Shown here in pieces: positions 37,156 through 45,191 of a stretch of 64,000 nucleotides of DNA. Origin of the DNA: an uncultured Cohaesibacter sp. GTDB lineage: Bacteria; Pseudomonadota; Alphaproteobacteria; Rhizobiales; Cohaesibacteraceae. The stretch is taken from positions 3,718,501 to 3,782,500 of the forward strand of contig NZ_OY782507.1 of assembly GCF_963677725.1 (NCBI RefSeq). Direction: 5' to 3'. Positions within the stretch are counted from its first letter, which is position 1, and each line of letters opens with the position of its first letter. A model generated the notes under the pieces. The model worked only from the letters and a program-made list of their open reading frames with translations, was not told the DNA's origin and did no database searches. The translations under genes were made by a program, and so were the position numbers.

Positions 37156-38022
37156 ATGGAGACACTGCTTGAACCCTTTGCCTATGATTATATGCGCAAC
37201 GCCATGCTGATCAGCACGCTGGTCGGGGCCATTTGCGCCTTTCTGTCGTCTTATCTGATGCTCAAGGGCTGGTCGCTGATTGGTGATGCCCTGTCCCATT
37301 CCATCGTGCCCGGCGTGGCCGGGGCCTACATGCTCGGGTTGCCTTTCTCGATTGGCGCGTTCATTGCGGGCGGGTTAGCTGCGACCACCATGCTGTTTCT
37401 CAATCAGCGCACCAAGCTGAAGGAAGATACGATCATCGGGTTGATCTTCACCTCCTTTTTCGGACTCGGGCTGTTCATGGTGTCTCTGTCTCCGATGTCC
37501 GTGAATATTCAGACCATCGTGCTTGGCAATATTTTGGCGATCACCAAAAGCGACAGTTTGCAATTGCTGATCATTGGGTCCGTGACGCTGATCATCTTGC
37601 TGCTCAAATGGAAGGATCTGATGGTCGCCTTCTTTGATGAAAGCCATGCCCGGTCCATCGGGATCAATCCCGATTGGCTGAAAGTGTTGTTCTTCACTCT
37701 GCTCAGTGCCTCAACGGTGGCGGCGTTGCAGACGGTGGGGGCCTTTCTTGTTATTGCCATGGTGGTGACACCGGGGGCGACGGCTTACTTGCTGTGTGAT
37801 CGGTTCCCGCGGCTGATTTTGGTGTCGGTGCTGATCGGCTCGCTCTCCTGCTTTGTCGGCGCCTATATCAGCTATTTTCTGGATGGGGCGACTGGGGGCG
37901 TGATTGTTGTTTTGCAGACGCTGATTTTTCTGGCGGTTTTTCTGCTGGCTCCCAAGCATGGCATGCTGGCTGCCCGCCGCAAGGCGCGTGACGCGTTGAA
38001 ACCCAAGGAGACGGCGCTATGA
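37156..38022 (+). CDS. sitC: Mn/Fe ABC importer, permease SitC
   Basis: 288 residues, about eight membrane segments, ABC-3 permease family. It contains the characteristic SSYLMLKGWSLIGDALSHSIVPGVA and AFLVIAMVVTPGATAYLL. It starts three bases after sitB and its stop overlaps sitD (ATGA). Confidence 0.93.
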   Translation: METLLEPFAYDYMRNAMLISTLVGAICAFLSSYLMLKGWSLIGDALSHSIVPGVAGAYMLGLPFSIGAFIAGGLAATTMLFLNQRTKLKEDTIIGLIFTSFFGLGLFMVSLSPMSVNIQTIVLGNILAITKSDSLQLLIIGSVTLIILLLKWKDLMVAFFDESHARSIGINPDWLKVLFFTLLSASTVAALQTVGAFLVIAMVVTPGATAYLLCDRFPRLILVSVLIGSLSCFVGAYISYFLDGATGGVIVVLQTLIFLAVFLLAPKHGMLAARRKARDALKPKETAL

Positions 38023-38897
38023 GCGACTTTCTCGATATGGCCATGATGCCCTTCCTCTTTCCCTTCATGCAGTCGGCCTTTTGGGTGGCGGTGATTGTGT
38101 CTGTGCCGATGGCGCTTTTATCCTGTTATGTGGTTCTGAAGGGGTGGTCTTTGATGGGGGACGCCATTTCGCATGCTGTCTTTCCTGGCGTGGTCATCGC
38201 CTATCTGTTGAATATTCCGCTGGTCATCGGGGCCTTTTGTGCCGGGATGTTTTGCGCGGTTTTCACTGGTTGGCTCAAAGAGAATAGCCGGGTGAAGGAA
38301 GACACGATCCTCGGGATCGTCTTTTCGGGGATGTTCGCCTTTGGCATTGTGCTCTATCTCAAAATTGAAACAGCGGTGCATCTCGATCACATTCTCTATG
38401 GCAACATGTTGGGAGTGCAGTGGCACGAGCTGATGACCGCTATGCTTGTCGGGGTGGTGACCTGTGCGTTCATTTTGCTCAAGCGCCTTGATCTGCTGGC
38501 CTATGCGTTTGATCCGCAACATGCGATGGCCATAGGTCTTCCGACGCGGTTTTTGCATTATGGATTGCTTGCGGTGATTTCTCTCACCGTGGTGGGGGCG
38601 TTGACGTCGGTGGGGCTGATTTTGGCGATTGCCTATTTGATTGCCCCCGGTGCGATTGCCTTTCTGCTTAGTCGCACCTTCAATGCCATGCTGGTCATTG
38701 CGGTGGTCGTCGCGGTGGGGTGTTCGATCTTAGGGGTCTATATGAGTTTCTTTCTTGATAGCGCATCAGCGCCGACCATTGTGCTTGTCATGTCGGCTTT
38801 GTTCGTGATCAGTTTCGTGCTGAGTTCTTGGCGCAACCGGACCGTTTCTCAGCATACGATTGTGGCGCGTGGGAGCAATCACCACTATCACCCTTGA
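38019..38897 (+). CDS. sitD: Mn/Fe ABC importer, second permease SitD
   Basis: 292 residues, the paralogous ABC-3 permease: LLSCYVVLKGWSLMGDAISHAVFPG and LILAIAYLIAPGAIAFLL. Two different permeases in one operon is the SitC/SitD arrangement. The C-terminus ends with a short His-containing tail (GSNHHYHP), which may contact metal. Confidence 0.92.
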   Translation: MSDFLDMAMMPFLFPFMQSAFWVAVIVSVPMALLSCYVVLKGWSLMGDAISHAVFPGVVIAYLLNIPLVIGAFCAGMFCAVFTGWLKENSRVKEDTILGIVFSGMFAFGIVLYLKIETAVHLDHILYGNMLGVQWHELMTAMLVGVVTCAFILLKRLDLLAYAFDPQHAMAIGLPTRFLHYGLLAVISLTVVGALTSVGLILAIAYLIAPGAIAFLLSRTFNAMLVIAVVVAVGCSILGVYMSFFLDSASAPTIVLVMSALFVISFVLSSWRNRTVSQHTIVARGSNHHYHP

Positions 38898-39107
38898 GAG
38901 GGAACTTTTTGCCTTTTTGTGGGATTAGCCATGCCACAAATAGGGTTGCTTGACGTTGCTCAATGCGCATGAGGCCATGCAATGCGATGGACGCGACCAG
39001 TATCCCAGACCGCGCTTGGTGCCATTTTTGTACTTAGGGATTGTCCGGGGCTTGTTTGTGACGGGGATGTGGGAGTATCCCTGTCGCAGATTTGAGTTGG
39101 AGGAATC

Positions 39108-40265
39108 ATGTCTGCTTTTACCTTTCGAACCACGCCCTGCATTCGTTGCGAGGCGGGGCTGGCAGCGACGCTTGGCCCGGAGATTGCTGCCCAGTTTGGC
39201 GATGCAATCCAGATCGTGACGGACAAGGGGGTGCTGGCGGCTGGGCTGCTTGCGCCTTTTATTGCCTCGCTTGAGACTGCCGGGGTCAGGGTTTCGGTGT
39301 TTGACGCTGTAGTGGCGGGTCCGACTGCCACAGTGGTGGAGGCAGCAAAAGCGCATGCGCTGGACCATAAGGTGGGGGCCATTGTCGGCTTTGGTGGCGG
39401 CTCGCCGCTTGATGTGGCCAAGCTTGTGGCCCTGCTGGTTGGTGGCGGGGAAGCACTCGACGCGCTTTATGGCATCGAACAGGCCAAGGGCAATCGTCTG
39501 CCGTTGATTCTCATTCCCACCACTGCCGGGACGGGGGCGGAAGTCACGCCAATTTCCATTGTCACCGTTGGTGAAGGGGAGAAGAAAGTGGTGGTGACGC
39601 CGCAACTGATTCCCGACTGGGCGGTGCTTGATGCGACCTTGACCCTTGGGTTGCCCGCCGAGGTGACCGCGGCGACCGGTGTGGATGCGATGGTCAATGC
39701 GATTGAGGCCTATAGCTCCAAGTCGCTCAACAACAATCCGATTTCCAAGGGGCTTGCCAAGGGTGCGCTTGAACTGCTCGGTGCCAATATTTTGGCGGCC
39801 GTGCGCGATGGCGGCAACCTGAAAGTCCGCCGCAATATGCTGCTTGGCTCGCTGATTGCCGGGCAAGCATTTGCCAACAGTCCCGTGGCAGCCGTCCATG
39901 CATTGGCCTATCCGATTTGCGGCCTTTATCACGTGCCACACGGGCTGTCGAACGCGTTGCTTCTGCCCCATGTGATGGCTTTTAATGCGGCAGTTTGCGA
40001 CGACATTTATGGGGAGTTGGCTCCGTTGGTGTTCCCGGATTTGCGGCGTGTGTCACCGGATCGCCGGACCGCACAATTTGTAGCGCGGATGGCCGATCTC
40101 TGCTCGGAACTGGGTCTGAAAACCCAGTTGCGTCAGGTGGGGATCGAGCGCAGTGATCTGCCTCATCTAGCATCCGAAGCTATGGATCAGGCCCCCCTGT
40201 TGGTCAACAATCCACGCCCCGTTGATGAGGTGGCCGCATTGGCGATCTACAAGGCCGCCTGGTAG
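39108..40265 (+). CDS. Iron-type (group III) alcohol dehydrogenase with altered metal site
   Basis: 385 residues. Family signatures are GGGSPLDVAKLVALL (~105), PTTAGTGAEVTPISI and HGLSNALLLPHVMAFN. Metal ligands expected as Asp and His in the D-x3-H motif read DAMVN, so the second ligand is Asn. The third (VHALAY) and fourth (VPHG) His remain. A neighbouring conserved His in the HALAHP-type motif is Tyr. It would reduce or oxidise an alcohol/aldehyde with NAD(P). The altered site could mean a different metal, lower activity or another reaction. It stands alone after sitD. Confidence 0.88.
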   Translation: MSAFTFRTTPCIRCEAGLAATLGPEIAAQFGDAIQIVTDKGVLAAGLLAPFIASLETAGVRVSVFDAVVAGPTATVVEAAKAHALDHKVGAIVGFGGGSPLDVAKLVALLVGGGEALDALYGIEQAKGNRLPLILIPTTAGTGAEVTPISIVTVGEGEKKVVVTPQLIPDWAVLDATLTLGLPAEVTAATGVDAMVNAIEAYSSKSLNNNPISKGLAKGALELLGANILAAVRDGGNLKVRRNMLLGSLIAGQAFANSPVAAVHALAYPICGLYHVPHGLSNALLLPHVMAFNAAVCDDIYGELAPLVFPDLRRVSPDRRTAQFVARMADLCSELGLKTQLRQVGIERSDLPHLASEAMDQAPLLVNNPRPVDEVAALAIYKAAW

Positions 40266-40295
40266 GGCGCTTGATTGACAGGCAGGGTCTCAGCG

Positions 40296-40766
40296 TCAGC
40301 GTCTTTTGAGACGCTCAAGGGTTTCATGCAGGCTTGAGAGAAAGCGTGAGCGGTCGGTTTTGGAAAAAGGAGGCGGGCCGCCGCCCACTTCTCCCTGTTC
40401 GCGCAAATCGGCCATCAGATTGCGCATGGCGACCGCTGAGCCGATGCCACTTTCGGTGAAGGGTTTGCCGTTGGTGCCAATCACAGATGCGCCTTTATCC
40501 AGACAGCGCTGGGCGAGCAATATGTCGGCGGTGACCACCACACTGTTGGGGTGGGCGGCTTCGGCAATGCGATCATCGGCGACATCGGGGCCATCTTCGA
40601 CCTTGATGAAGGTGACCGGCTGGTCGCGGGGGATGCGCATGAAGGTGTTCGCCACCAGCGTTACGGGCACCTGATGGCGCTCGGCGACCTTGTAGATCTC
40701 TTCCTTTACCGGGCAGGCATCCGCATCAACAAAGATTTCGAACGGGTTGGCTTGATTGCTGGTCAT
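40296..40766 (-). CDS. DUF188/UPF0178 (YaiI) family protein
   Basis: 156 residues, full length for the family: [21 protein letters not shown] at the start, then [31 protein letters not shown] (in part) and [18 protein letters not shown] at the end. The fold is PIN-like with conserved Asp residues, so nuclease activity is suspected, but no function is established. It follows the glycerate kinase gene by 20 bases in the same direction. Confidence 0.9.
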   Translation of the reverse strand: MTSNQANPFEIFVDADACPVKEEIYKVAERHQVPVTLVANTFMRIPRDQPVTFIKVEDGPDVADDRIAEAAHPNSVVVTADILLAQRCLDKGASVIGTNGKPFTESGIGSAVAMRNLMADLREQGEVGGGPPPFSKTDRSRFLSSLHETLERLKRR

Positions 40767-40786
40767 TGTCTTGTCTCTCGGCTCCG

Positions 40787-42091
40787 TTAGCTGCGGTCGA
40801 TGAGACAGATCTGGATGTCAGCAACATTGGTGCCGGTCGCGCCGATCTCGATATGATCGCGGGAGGCTTTCAACGCTTTGTAGCTGTCATTGTTGGCGAG
40901 TAAGGCTGCCGGGTCGGCGCCTTCCTGCCGCATTCTTGCAAGGCTGTCCTGGTCGACCAATCCTCCGGCACTGTCGGTTGGACCATCGCGGCCATCGGTC
41001 CCACCGGACAGGAACACCCAGCGCCCCGTGATCGGTTCGGCCTCTGCGGCCATTGCAAAGCGGGCGGCCAGTTCCTGATTGCGGCCACCCTTGCCATCGC
41101 CTTTGAGGGTGACAGTGGTTTCTCCGCCCCAGATATAGGCGGTCTTGTGGCCCGTTGGGGCTTCGGTTGCCGCGTTGCGGAGCATTGGGGCGACCTCTTC
41201 CACATCGCCTTCAAGCAAATCATCAACGATGATGCCGCGCCAGCCCGCTGGCAGGGCTTGGAGAATGGCGTCTAGACTGATTGCGTTTGAGCCAATCAGG
41301 CTGTTGGTGCTGTTGGACAGATCGGCTGGTGCGCTGTCTTCCTGCTGGCTTGCCTTGGCTTCCAGCGCTGCGCGCACGGCGGCAGGCAGGGCATCAAGCA
41401 GGCCCTTGTCTGCAAACAGGGCCAAGGAATCTTTGGCAGTTCCCAGCGGAGGGCTGGTCGGGCCAGAGGCTATGGTGCTCAGATCATCACCGACCACGTC
41501 GGAGAGAATATAGCTTTGCACCTTGGCCGGGTGGGCCAGTTGGCTAAGGCCGCCGCCTTTGAGCTGCGACAGGGTCTGGCGGACGAGATTCATTTCATGG
41601 ATGGCATAGCCATTGGCCAACAGCAGCTTATTGACAGCGATTTTGTCCTCAAGGCTGACCCCGTCAATCGGGGCAGGGACAAGGGCGGAACCGCCGCCGC
41701 TGATCAGCACAATCACCTGATCTTCAGCCGTTGCACCTTCAAGCAGAGCGATGATGGCTTGGCCTGCCGCAAGACCATGCTCGTCGGGGACTGGATGAGC
41801 GGCAGCAAAGCAGGTTGCGCCCTCGATCGGTCTGGCATTTTCATAATTGGTGACCACCAGAGCTTTTGAAGGCGTGCCATCGGGCAGGCCCTTGAGGCAG
41901 GTTTCCGCCATGGCATTGGCGGCCTTGCCAAGGGCAATGATCAGATAACGGCCTTTTTCAAGCGGGAGCAGAGGGTGCTTTTCAAAGGTGCGGGCCAGAC
42001 CATGAGCCGGATTGGCCGCCTCCACACCCACTTGAAATAGCTTCAGAGCCAGATCTCTCAAGGCTTGGATGTCCGTCTGCTGCTCTGCCAT
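40787..42091 (-). CDS. Glycerate 2-kinase (MOFRL/DUF4147 type)
   Basis: 434 residues. An N-terminal DUF4147 domain ([48 protein letters not shown]) is followed by the C-terminal MOFRL domain ([28 protein letters not shown], in part; [21 protein letters not shown]). It phosphorylates D-glycerate at C2, feeding it to glycolysis. Homologues were once called hydroxypyruvate reductase (ttuD). In this genome it could use glycerate released by the hydrolase at 55541, an inference. Confidence 0.9.
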   Translation of the reverse strand: MAEQQTDIQALRDLALKLFQVGVEAANPAHGLARTFEKHPLLPLEKGRYLIIALGKAANAMAETCLKGLPDGTPSKALVVTNYENARPIEGATCFAAAHPVPDEHGLAAGQAIIALLEGATAEDQVIVLISGGGSALVPAPIDGVSLEDKIAVNKLLLANGYAIHEMNLVRQTLSQLKGGGLSQLAHPAKVQSYILSDVVGDDLSTIASGPTSPPLGTAKDSLALFADKGLLDALPAAVRAALEAKASQQEDSAPADLSNSTNSLIGSNAISLDAILQALPAGWRGIIVDDLLEGDVEEVAPMLRNAATEAPTGHKTAYIWGGETTVTLKGDGKGGRNQELAARFAMAAEAEPITGRWVFLSGGTDGRDGPTDSAGGLVDQDSLARMRQEGADPAALLANNDSYKALKASRDHIEIGATGTNVADIQICLIDRS

Positions 42092-42197
42092 TCTGCTCTC
42101 CCTTCAGGCGCGGTTCACTGTCACCAAATTCGAGCAGACTATAGAAGTGACCGCAGCAAAGGGCCAGAGTTTATGGGTGAATTGTTGTGCGTGGCAC

Positions 42198-42239
42198 AAA
42201 AAATAATGCCCTGCGCCCAAGGGATCGGGTGCAGGGCAT
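42198..42239 (-). terminator. Intrinsic terminator of the small-protein/sRNA unit
   Basis: ATGCCCTGCACCC pairs with GGGCGCAGGGCAT across an 8-base loop with one wobble. On the minus strand it is followed by TTATTTTTTG. It is the strongest hairpin of the region and gives the unit a clear 3' end. Confidence 0.8.
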
Positions 42240-42386
42240 GAGGGTCATCCGGGCGGGTCCGATTGCATGCATTATCGGGGAGAGGCAGCATGCAGGTCGG
42301 CGGCCCCCCGTCGCAGATGACGGTGCCTCTGGGAAGAGGCTTCGTTGGCTCACTTACGAAAGCAACTTTAATACTTTCGTCTTAAC
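42198..42386 (-). ncRNA. Candidate structured small RNA ending in a terminator
   Basis: On the minus strand this stretch holds successive hairpins: ACGAAAG/CTTTCGT (42356-42380), GCCTCT/AGAGGC, CCGTC/GACGG, and TGCATGC/GCATGCA with CCTCTCCCC in its loop. It ends in a 13-base-pair terminator (42206-42239) followed by six T. No coding frame is convincing. It lies 86 bases downstream of a 44-codon gene, the arrangement of Rhodobacter CcsR-type sRNAs, whose loops also expose C-rich anti-Shine-Dalgarno motifs. No sequence family is recognised. Confidence 0.4.
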
Positions 42387-42472
42387 CGGGAAAGTTATAC
42401 CTTTGATCAGGCATTGCCAGTCCCTGATTTTCACTCGATTCCCAGATTTCTGCCAGTCTTGCGGTCAGACAA

Positions 42473-42607
42473 TTACTCTTCGCCGCGGCGATAGAAGGTC
42501 ATGGATTCCCAGTCGCGGCGATCCGGATGAACGCGTGGCTCGGATTTGCCCACATTTTTGAAGATGTTGAGGGCGAAAGAAAGGGGCGTGCTGGTTTTGT
42601 TGAACAT
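42473..42607 (-). CDS. Hypothetical 44-residue protein
   Basis: The frame reads MFNKTSTPLSFALNIFKNV, continues GKSEPRVHPDRRDWESMTF and ends YRRGEE. GAGG lies seven bases before the ATG (GAGGTAAGCC-ATG), a good ribosome site. The protein is basic, with a short hydrophobic-amphipathic N-terminal half and an Arg-rich C-terminal half. No family is recognised. Codon use looks normal for the genome. It is followed by the hairpin-rich stretch at 42198-42386 and probably cotranscribed with it. Confidence 0.6.
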   Translation of the reverse strand: MFNKTSTPLSFALNIFKNVGKSEPRVHPDRRDWESMTFYRRGEE

Positions 42608-42893
42608 GGCTTACCTCATGATGCTATCTCGAGCCTGCCTTGACCCGATTTGGCTGCATCCTGTTTGATCTTGTTGCCAGATTGTGTGTCTAAATTCGCG
42701 GCTGATCACGTCGGATGCTGTGGTTTTTTATTGTATTTGCTCTGTGTTGTTGGCTGTATTCTGCCATTTTTCTGAATTTTGGGAAGAGATGATCGCGCGA
42801 CGCACCTATGCATTAAATGCATGAGTATATTTTTCGAAATGCAAAATAATTACGACAGCCTAAGGAGCTGACAGGATTGACTTCTTGTGATAT
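42608..42893. other. Promoter region between the small gene and the imuA unit
   Basis: 286 bases of AT-rich sequence between divergent units. It must hold the promoter of the 44-codon gene. I see no recognisable operator apart from the LexA box just beyond its right end, and no further coding frame. Confidence 0.4.
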
Positions 42894-42908
42894 GTTCTCT
42901 TTATGTTC
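42894..42908 (+). promoter_or_regulatory. LexA (SOS) box of imuA-imuB-dnaE2
   Basis: GTTC-TCTTTAT-GTTC is a perfect GTTC-N7-GTTC site, the alphaproteobacterial LexA recognition sequence. It lies 81 bases ahead of the imuA start. This cassette is LexA-controlled in other alphaproteobacteria. Confidence 0.9.
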
Positions 42909-42988
42909 TTTTTTATCTTGCGTCAGTGATGTTTTCGCTGATCCATTGTCTGATCCATTGTCTGGCGCTCATCAAGGAGGATTTCCCC

Positions 42989-43714
42989 ATGTCTCAGTCT
43001 TTTTCACACTCTTTGGCCGATGTCTTTCCGCTGAAAAATGGCCGGGTGCATGAAGTGGTCGGCCATGGGGGTGTGGTCTTTGCGGCGATCTCTGCCGGTC
43101 TTGCAAGTCGCAGAGCGCCCCGTGGACCCCACCGCAGTGGCAGTCAGGGTGGAGGGCATCAGGCACGCGCCATCCTGTGGCTGACCGAAGGCTGGCGCAA
43201 TGAACAGCTCAATCCGCAAGGGCTGGCTGCCTTTTGTGATCCGGAGCATCTGTTGCTGGTGCGGGTGGCCGATCACAAGTCAATGCAGGCTTGTGCCGAA
43301 GAGGCCTTGCGCTCCGGTGCGGTGGCCGCTGTGGTGGTGGAAATGGCACAGCCGGTTTCCTTCACCGCTGGTCGACGACTGCAATTGGCCGCCGAAGAGG
43401 GACGGGCCACGGGCATCGTGCTGATCGGCGAGGGGATGGGGACAAATGCAGCGGAGAGCCGCTGGCATTGTGCACCGCTTTTTCGGCAGGCTCCTGCGGA
43501 TGAAACGGTGTCGTCTCCTGCTACGCGGTCTGGTGACTCGACTCTTCAACGTTGGCAGATTATAAAGAACAAATCAGGAACATTGGGATATTGGGATATC
43601 ATCTGGGATGCAGAGACGCGTCGTGTCATTGTGGTTTCCGAGGCTGGCGAGCGACCGCATCATGCGGCGCCAACCGGGGATGATGCCTTTTGCGCTCACG
43701 TGGCAGCAGAATAA
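42989..43714 (+). CDS. imuA: SOS mutagenesis protein ImuA
   Basis: 241 residues from the ATG at 42989, with AAGGAGG eight bases upstream; longer forms lack a site. It is a RecA-like-fold protein with RAILWLTEGWRNEQLNPQGLAAF, RVADHKSMQACAEEALRSGAVAAVVVE and GIVLIGEG, as in ImuA of other alphaproteobacteria. No functional Walker A is visible. ImuA links RecA to the ImuB-DnaE2 mutasome. The gene overlaps imuB by 107 bases in another frame. Confidence 0.87.
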   Translation: MSQSFSHSLADVFPLKNGRVHEVVGHGGVVFAAISAGLASRRAPRGPHRSGSQGGGHQARAILWLTEGWRNEQLNPQGLAAFCDPEHLLLVRVADHKSMQACAEEALRSGAVAAVVVEMAQPVSFTAGRRLQLAAEEGRATGIVLIGEGMGTNAAESRWHCAPLFRQAPADETVSSPATRSGDSTLQRWQIIKNKSGTLGYWDIIWDAETRRVIVVSEAGERPHHAAPTGDDAFCAHVAAE

Positions 43715-45191
43715 TACCGAGCGCCTTTATTGCCTCAATGGGCTGGCCGAGCGGGAGGGGTTGGAGCGGGGCATGGCGCTGGCCGATGCGCGCGCTTTGT
43801 GTCCCACCGTGCAGACCATGCCTGCGGATCAGGAAGCCGATCATCAGTTTCTCCTTTTGCTGGCCCGTTGGGCGGGACGTTATTGCCCCTGGGTCGGGCT
43901 GGAGGGCGAGGATGGGCTGGTGATGGATGTCACTGGCTCGACGCATTTGTTCGGTGGCGAGCTGGCCTTGCTCGAGCGGCTTGAGGAGCGGCTGGATCAT
44001 GCGGGCCTGTCGGTGCAAATGGGGCTGGCGGAGACACGCGGCGGGGCATGGGCCATGGCCCATTATGGGCATGAGAAATCCCTCTGTGAGCGGCTGGTGG
44101 CACCGGGCAAAAGCTTGTCGGCGCTCGGAAGGCTGCCTGTGGCGGCCTTGCGACTTGAGGACAAGGTGGTGACCGGGCTGTTGCGGCTTGGGGTTCGCAG
44201 CATCGAGGAGCTTTATGCCCTGCCGCGCGCCACACTGACCCGGCGCTTTGGTCTTGAGCCGTTGATGCGGCTTGATCAGGCGTTGGGGAATCGGGAGGAG
44301 GCGATTTCGCCCCTGTCGGAGCCGACCCATTATGGGGTGCGGATGAGCCTGCCCGAGCCGATTGGCCTGACCGAGGATGTCATGGCGGTGGCGGGGAAAT
44401 TGCTGGATCGGCTTTGCGACAAGCTGGAACAGCGCGGCGCTGGCGCGCGGGTGTTGCAATTGACCATGCGGCGGCTGGATCAGGCCGCCAGTCAGGTGGA
44501 ATTGCGCCTTGCACGCCCGATGCGGGAAGCCGACCGTATTCTGCCCTTGTTCGAGCGCGGGGTCGGCGAGGTGGATGCGGGCTTTGGCATCGATATGGTG
44601 CGGCTGGAGGCGGTGGCCGTCGAGCCAATGGGGGCCGAGCAGATGGTGCCTGCCGGGATCGCCTCACAGATGGGGGGAGGGGCGAAGAACAAGGTGGCCT
44701 CCCAGCCGCTGGATGATTTGATCACCCGCCTTGGCAGTCGAATCGGGCTGGAAAATGTGCTGCGCTTCCTGCCAGCCGACAGCCATGTGCCGGAGCGCAG
44801 CTTTTCGCTGCAGCCTGCGGCCTGGAGCGAGGCTGTGGAGATATGGCCAAAAGCGGGAGCGGAAGGTGGCCCTGTGTCTGGTTTGCCGCGTCCGGTGCGG
44901 CTCTTCCCACCCGAACCGATTGTCTTACCGCTTTCTTCGGAGGTGGACTGCACACGGCGGGAGCCACCGGCCCATTTTCGCTGGCGGCGGATGCAGTTGG
45001 CCGTAAGCCGCGCCCGTGGGCCGGAGCGGATTGCGCCGGAATGGTGGTGGGAAGACCCGCTCTGGCGGTCGGGCCTTAGAGATTATTGGTGGGTTGAAAC
45101 CCGTCAGGGCTGGCGGTTGTGGCTGTTTCATACGCCACAGAATCGCCTGTCCCATTTGTCGAGCTGGTTCGTACAAGGGGAATTTGCATGA
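43608..45191 (+). CDS. imuB: Inactive Y-family polymerase homologue ImuB
   Basis: 527 residues. It begins RRVVSLWFPRLASDRIMRR, the usual ImuB start, where active Y-family polymerases carry DxD catalytic residues. The second catalytic site reads GLVMDVTGSTHLFGG, so no polymerase activity is expected. A C-terminal region (IAPEWWWEDPLW; DYWWVETRQGWRLWLF) matches the ImuB end that recruits partners. ImuB binds the beta clamp and brings DnaE2 to lesions. The stop overlaps the dnaE2 start (ATGA). Confidence 0.93.
   Translation: MQRRVVSLWFPRLASDRIMRRQPGMMPFALTWQQNNTERLYCLNGLAEREGLERGMALADARALCPTVQTMPADQEADHQFLLLLARWAGRYCPWVGLEGEDGLVMDVTGSTHLFGGELALLERLEERLDHAGLSVQMGLAETRGGAWAMAHYGHEKSLCERLVAPGKSLSALGRLPVAALRLEDKVVTGLLRLGVRSIEELYALPRATLTRRFGLEPLMRLDQALGNREEAISPLSEPTHYGVRMSLPEPIGLTEDVMAVAGKLLDRLCDKLEQRGAGARVLQLTMRRLDQAASQVELRLARPMREADRILPLFERGVGEVDAGFGIDMVRLEAVAVEPMGAEQMVPAGIASQMGGGAKNKVASQPLDDLITRLGSRIGLENVLRFLPADSHVPERSFSLQPAAWSEAVEIWPKAGAEGGPVSGLPRPVRLFPPEPIVLPLSSEVDCTRREPPAHFRWRRMQLAVSRARGPERIAPEWWWEDPLWRSGLRDYWWVETRQGWRLWLFHTPQNRLSHLSSWFVQGEFA

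Noticed and set aside
42171..42353. 60-codon minus-strand frame inside the hairpin-rich stretch
   Set aside because: It has no ribosome site, runs through the stems and terminator and has a Pro/Arg/Cys-rich composition. A structured RNA explains the sequence better.
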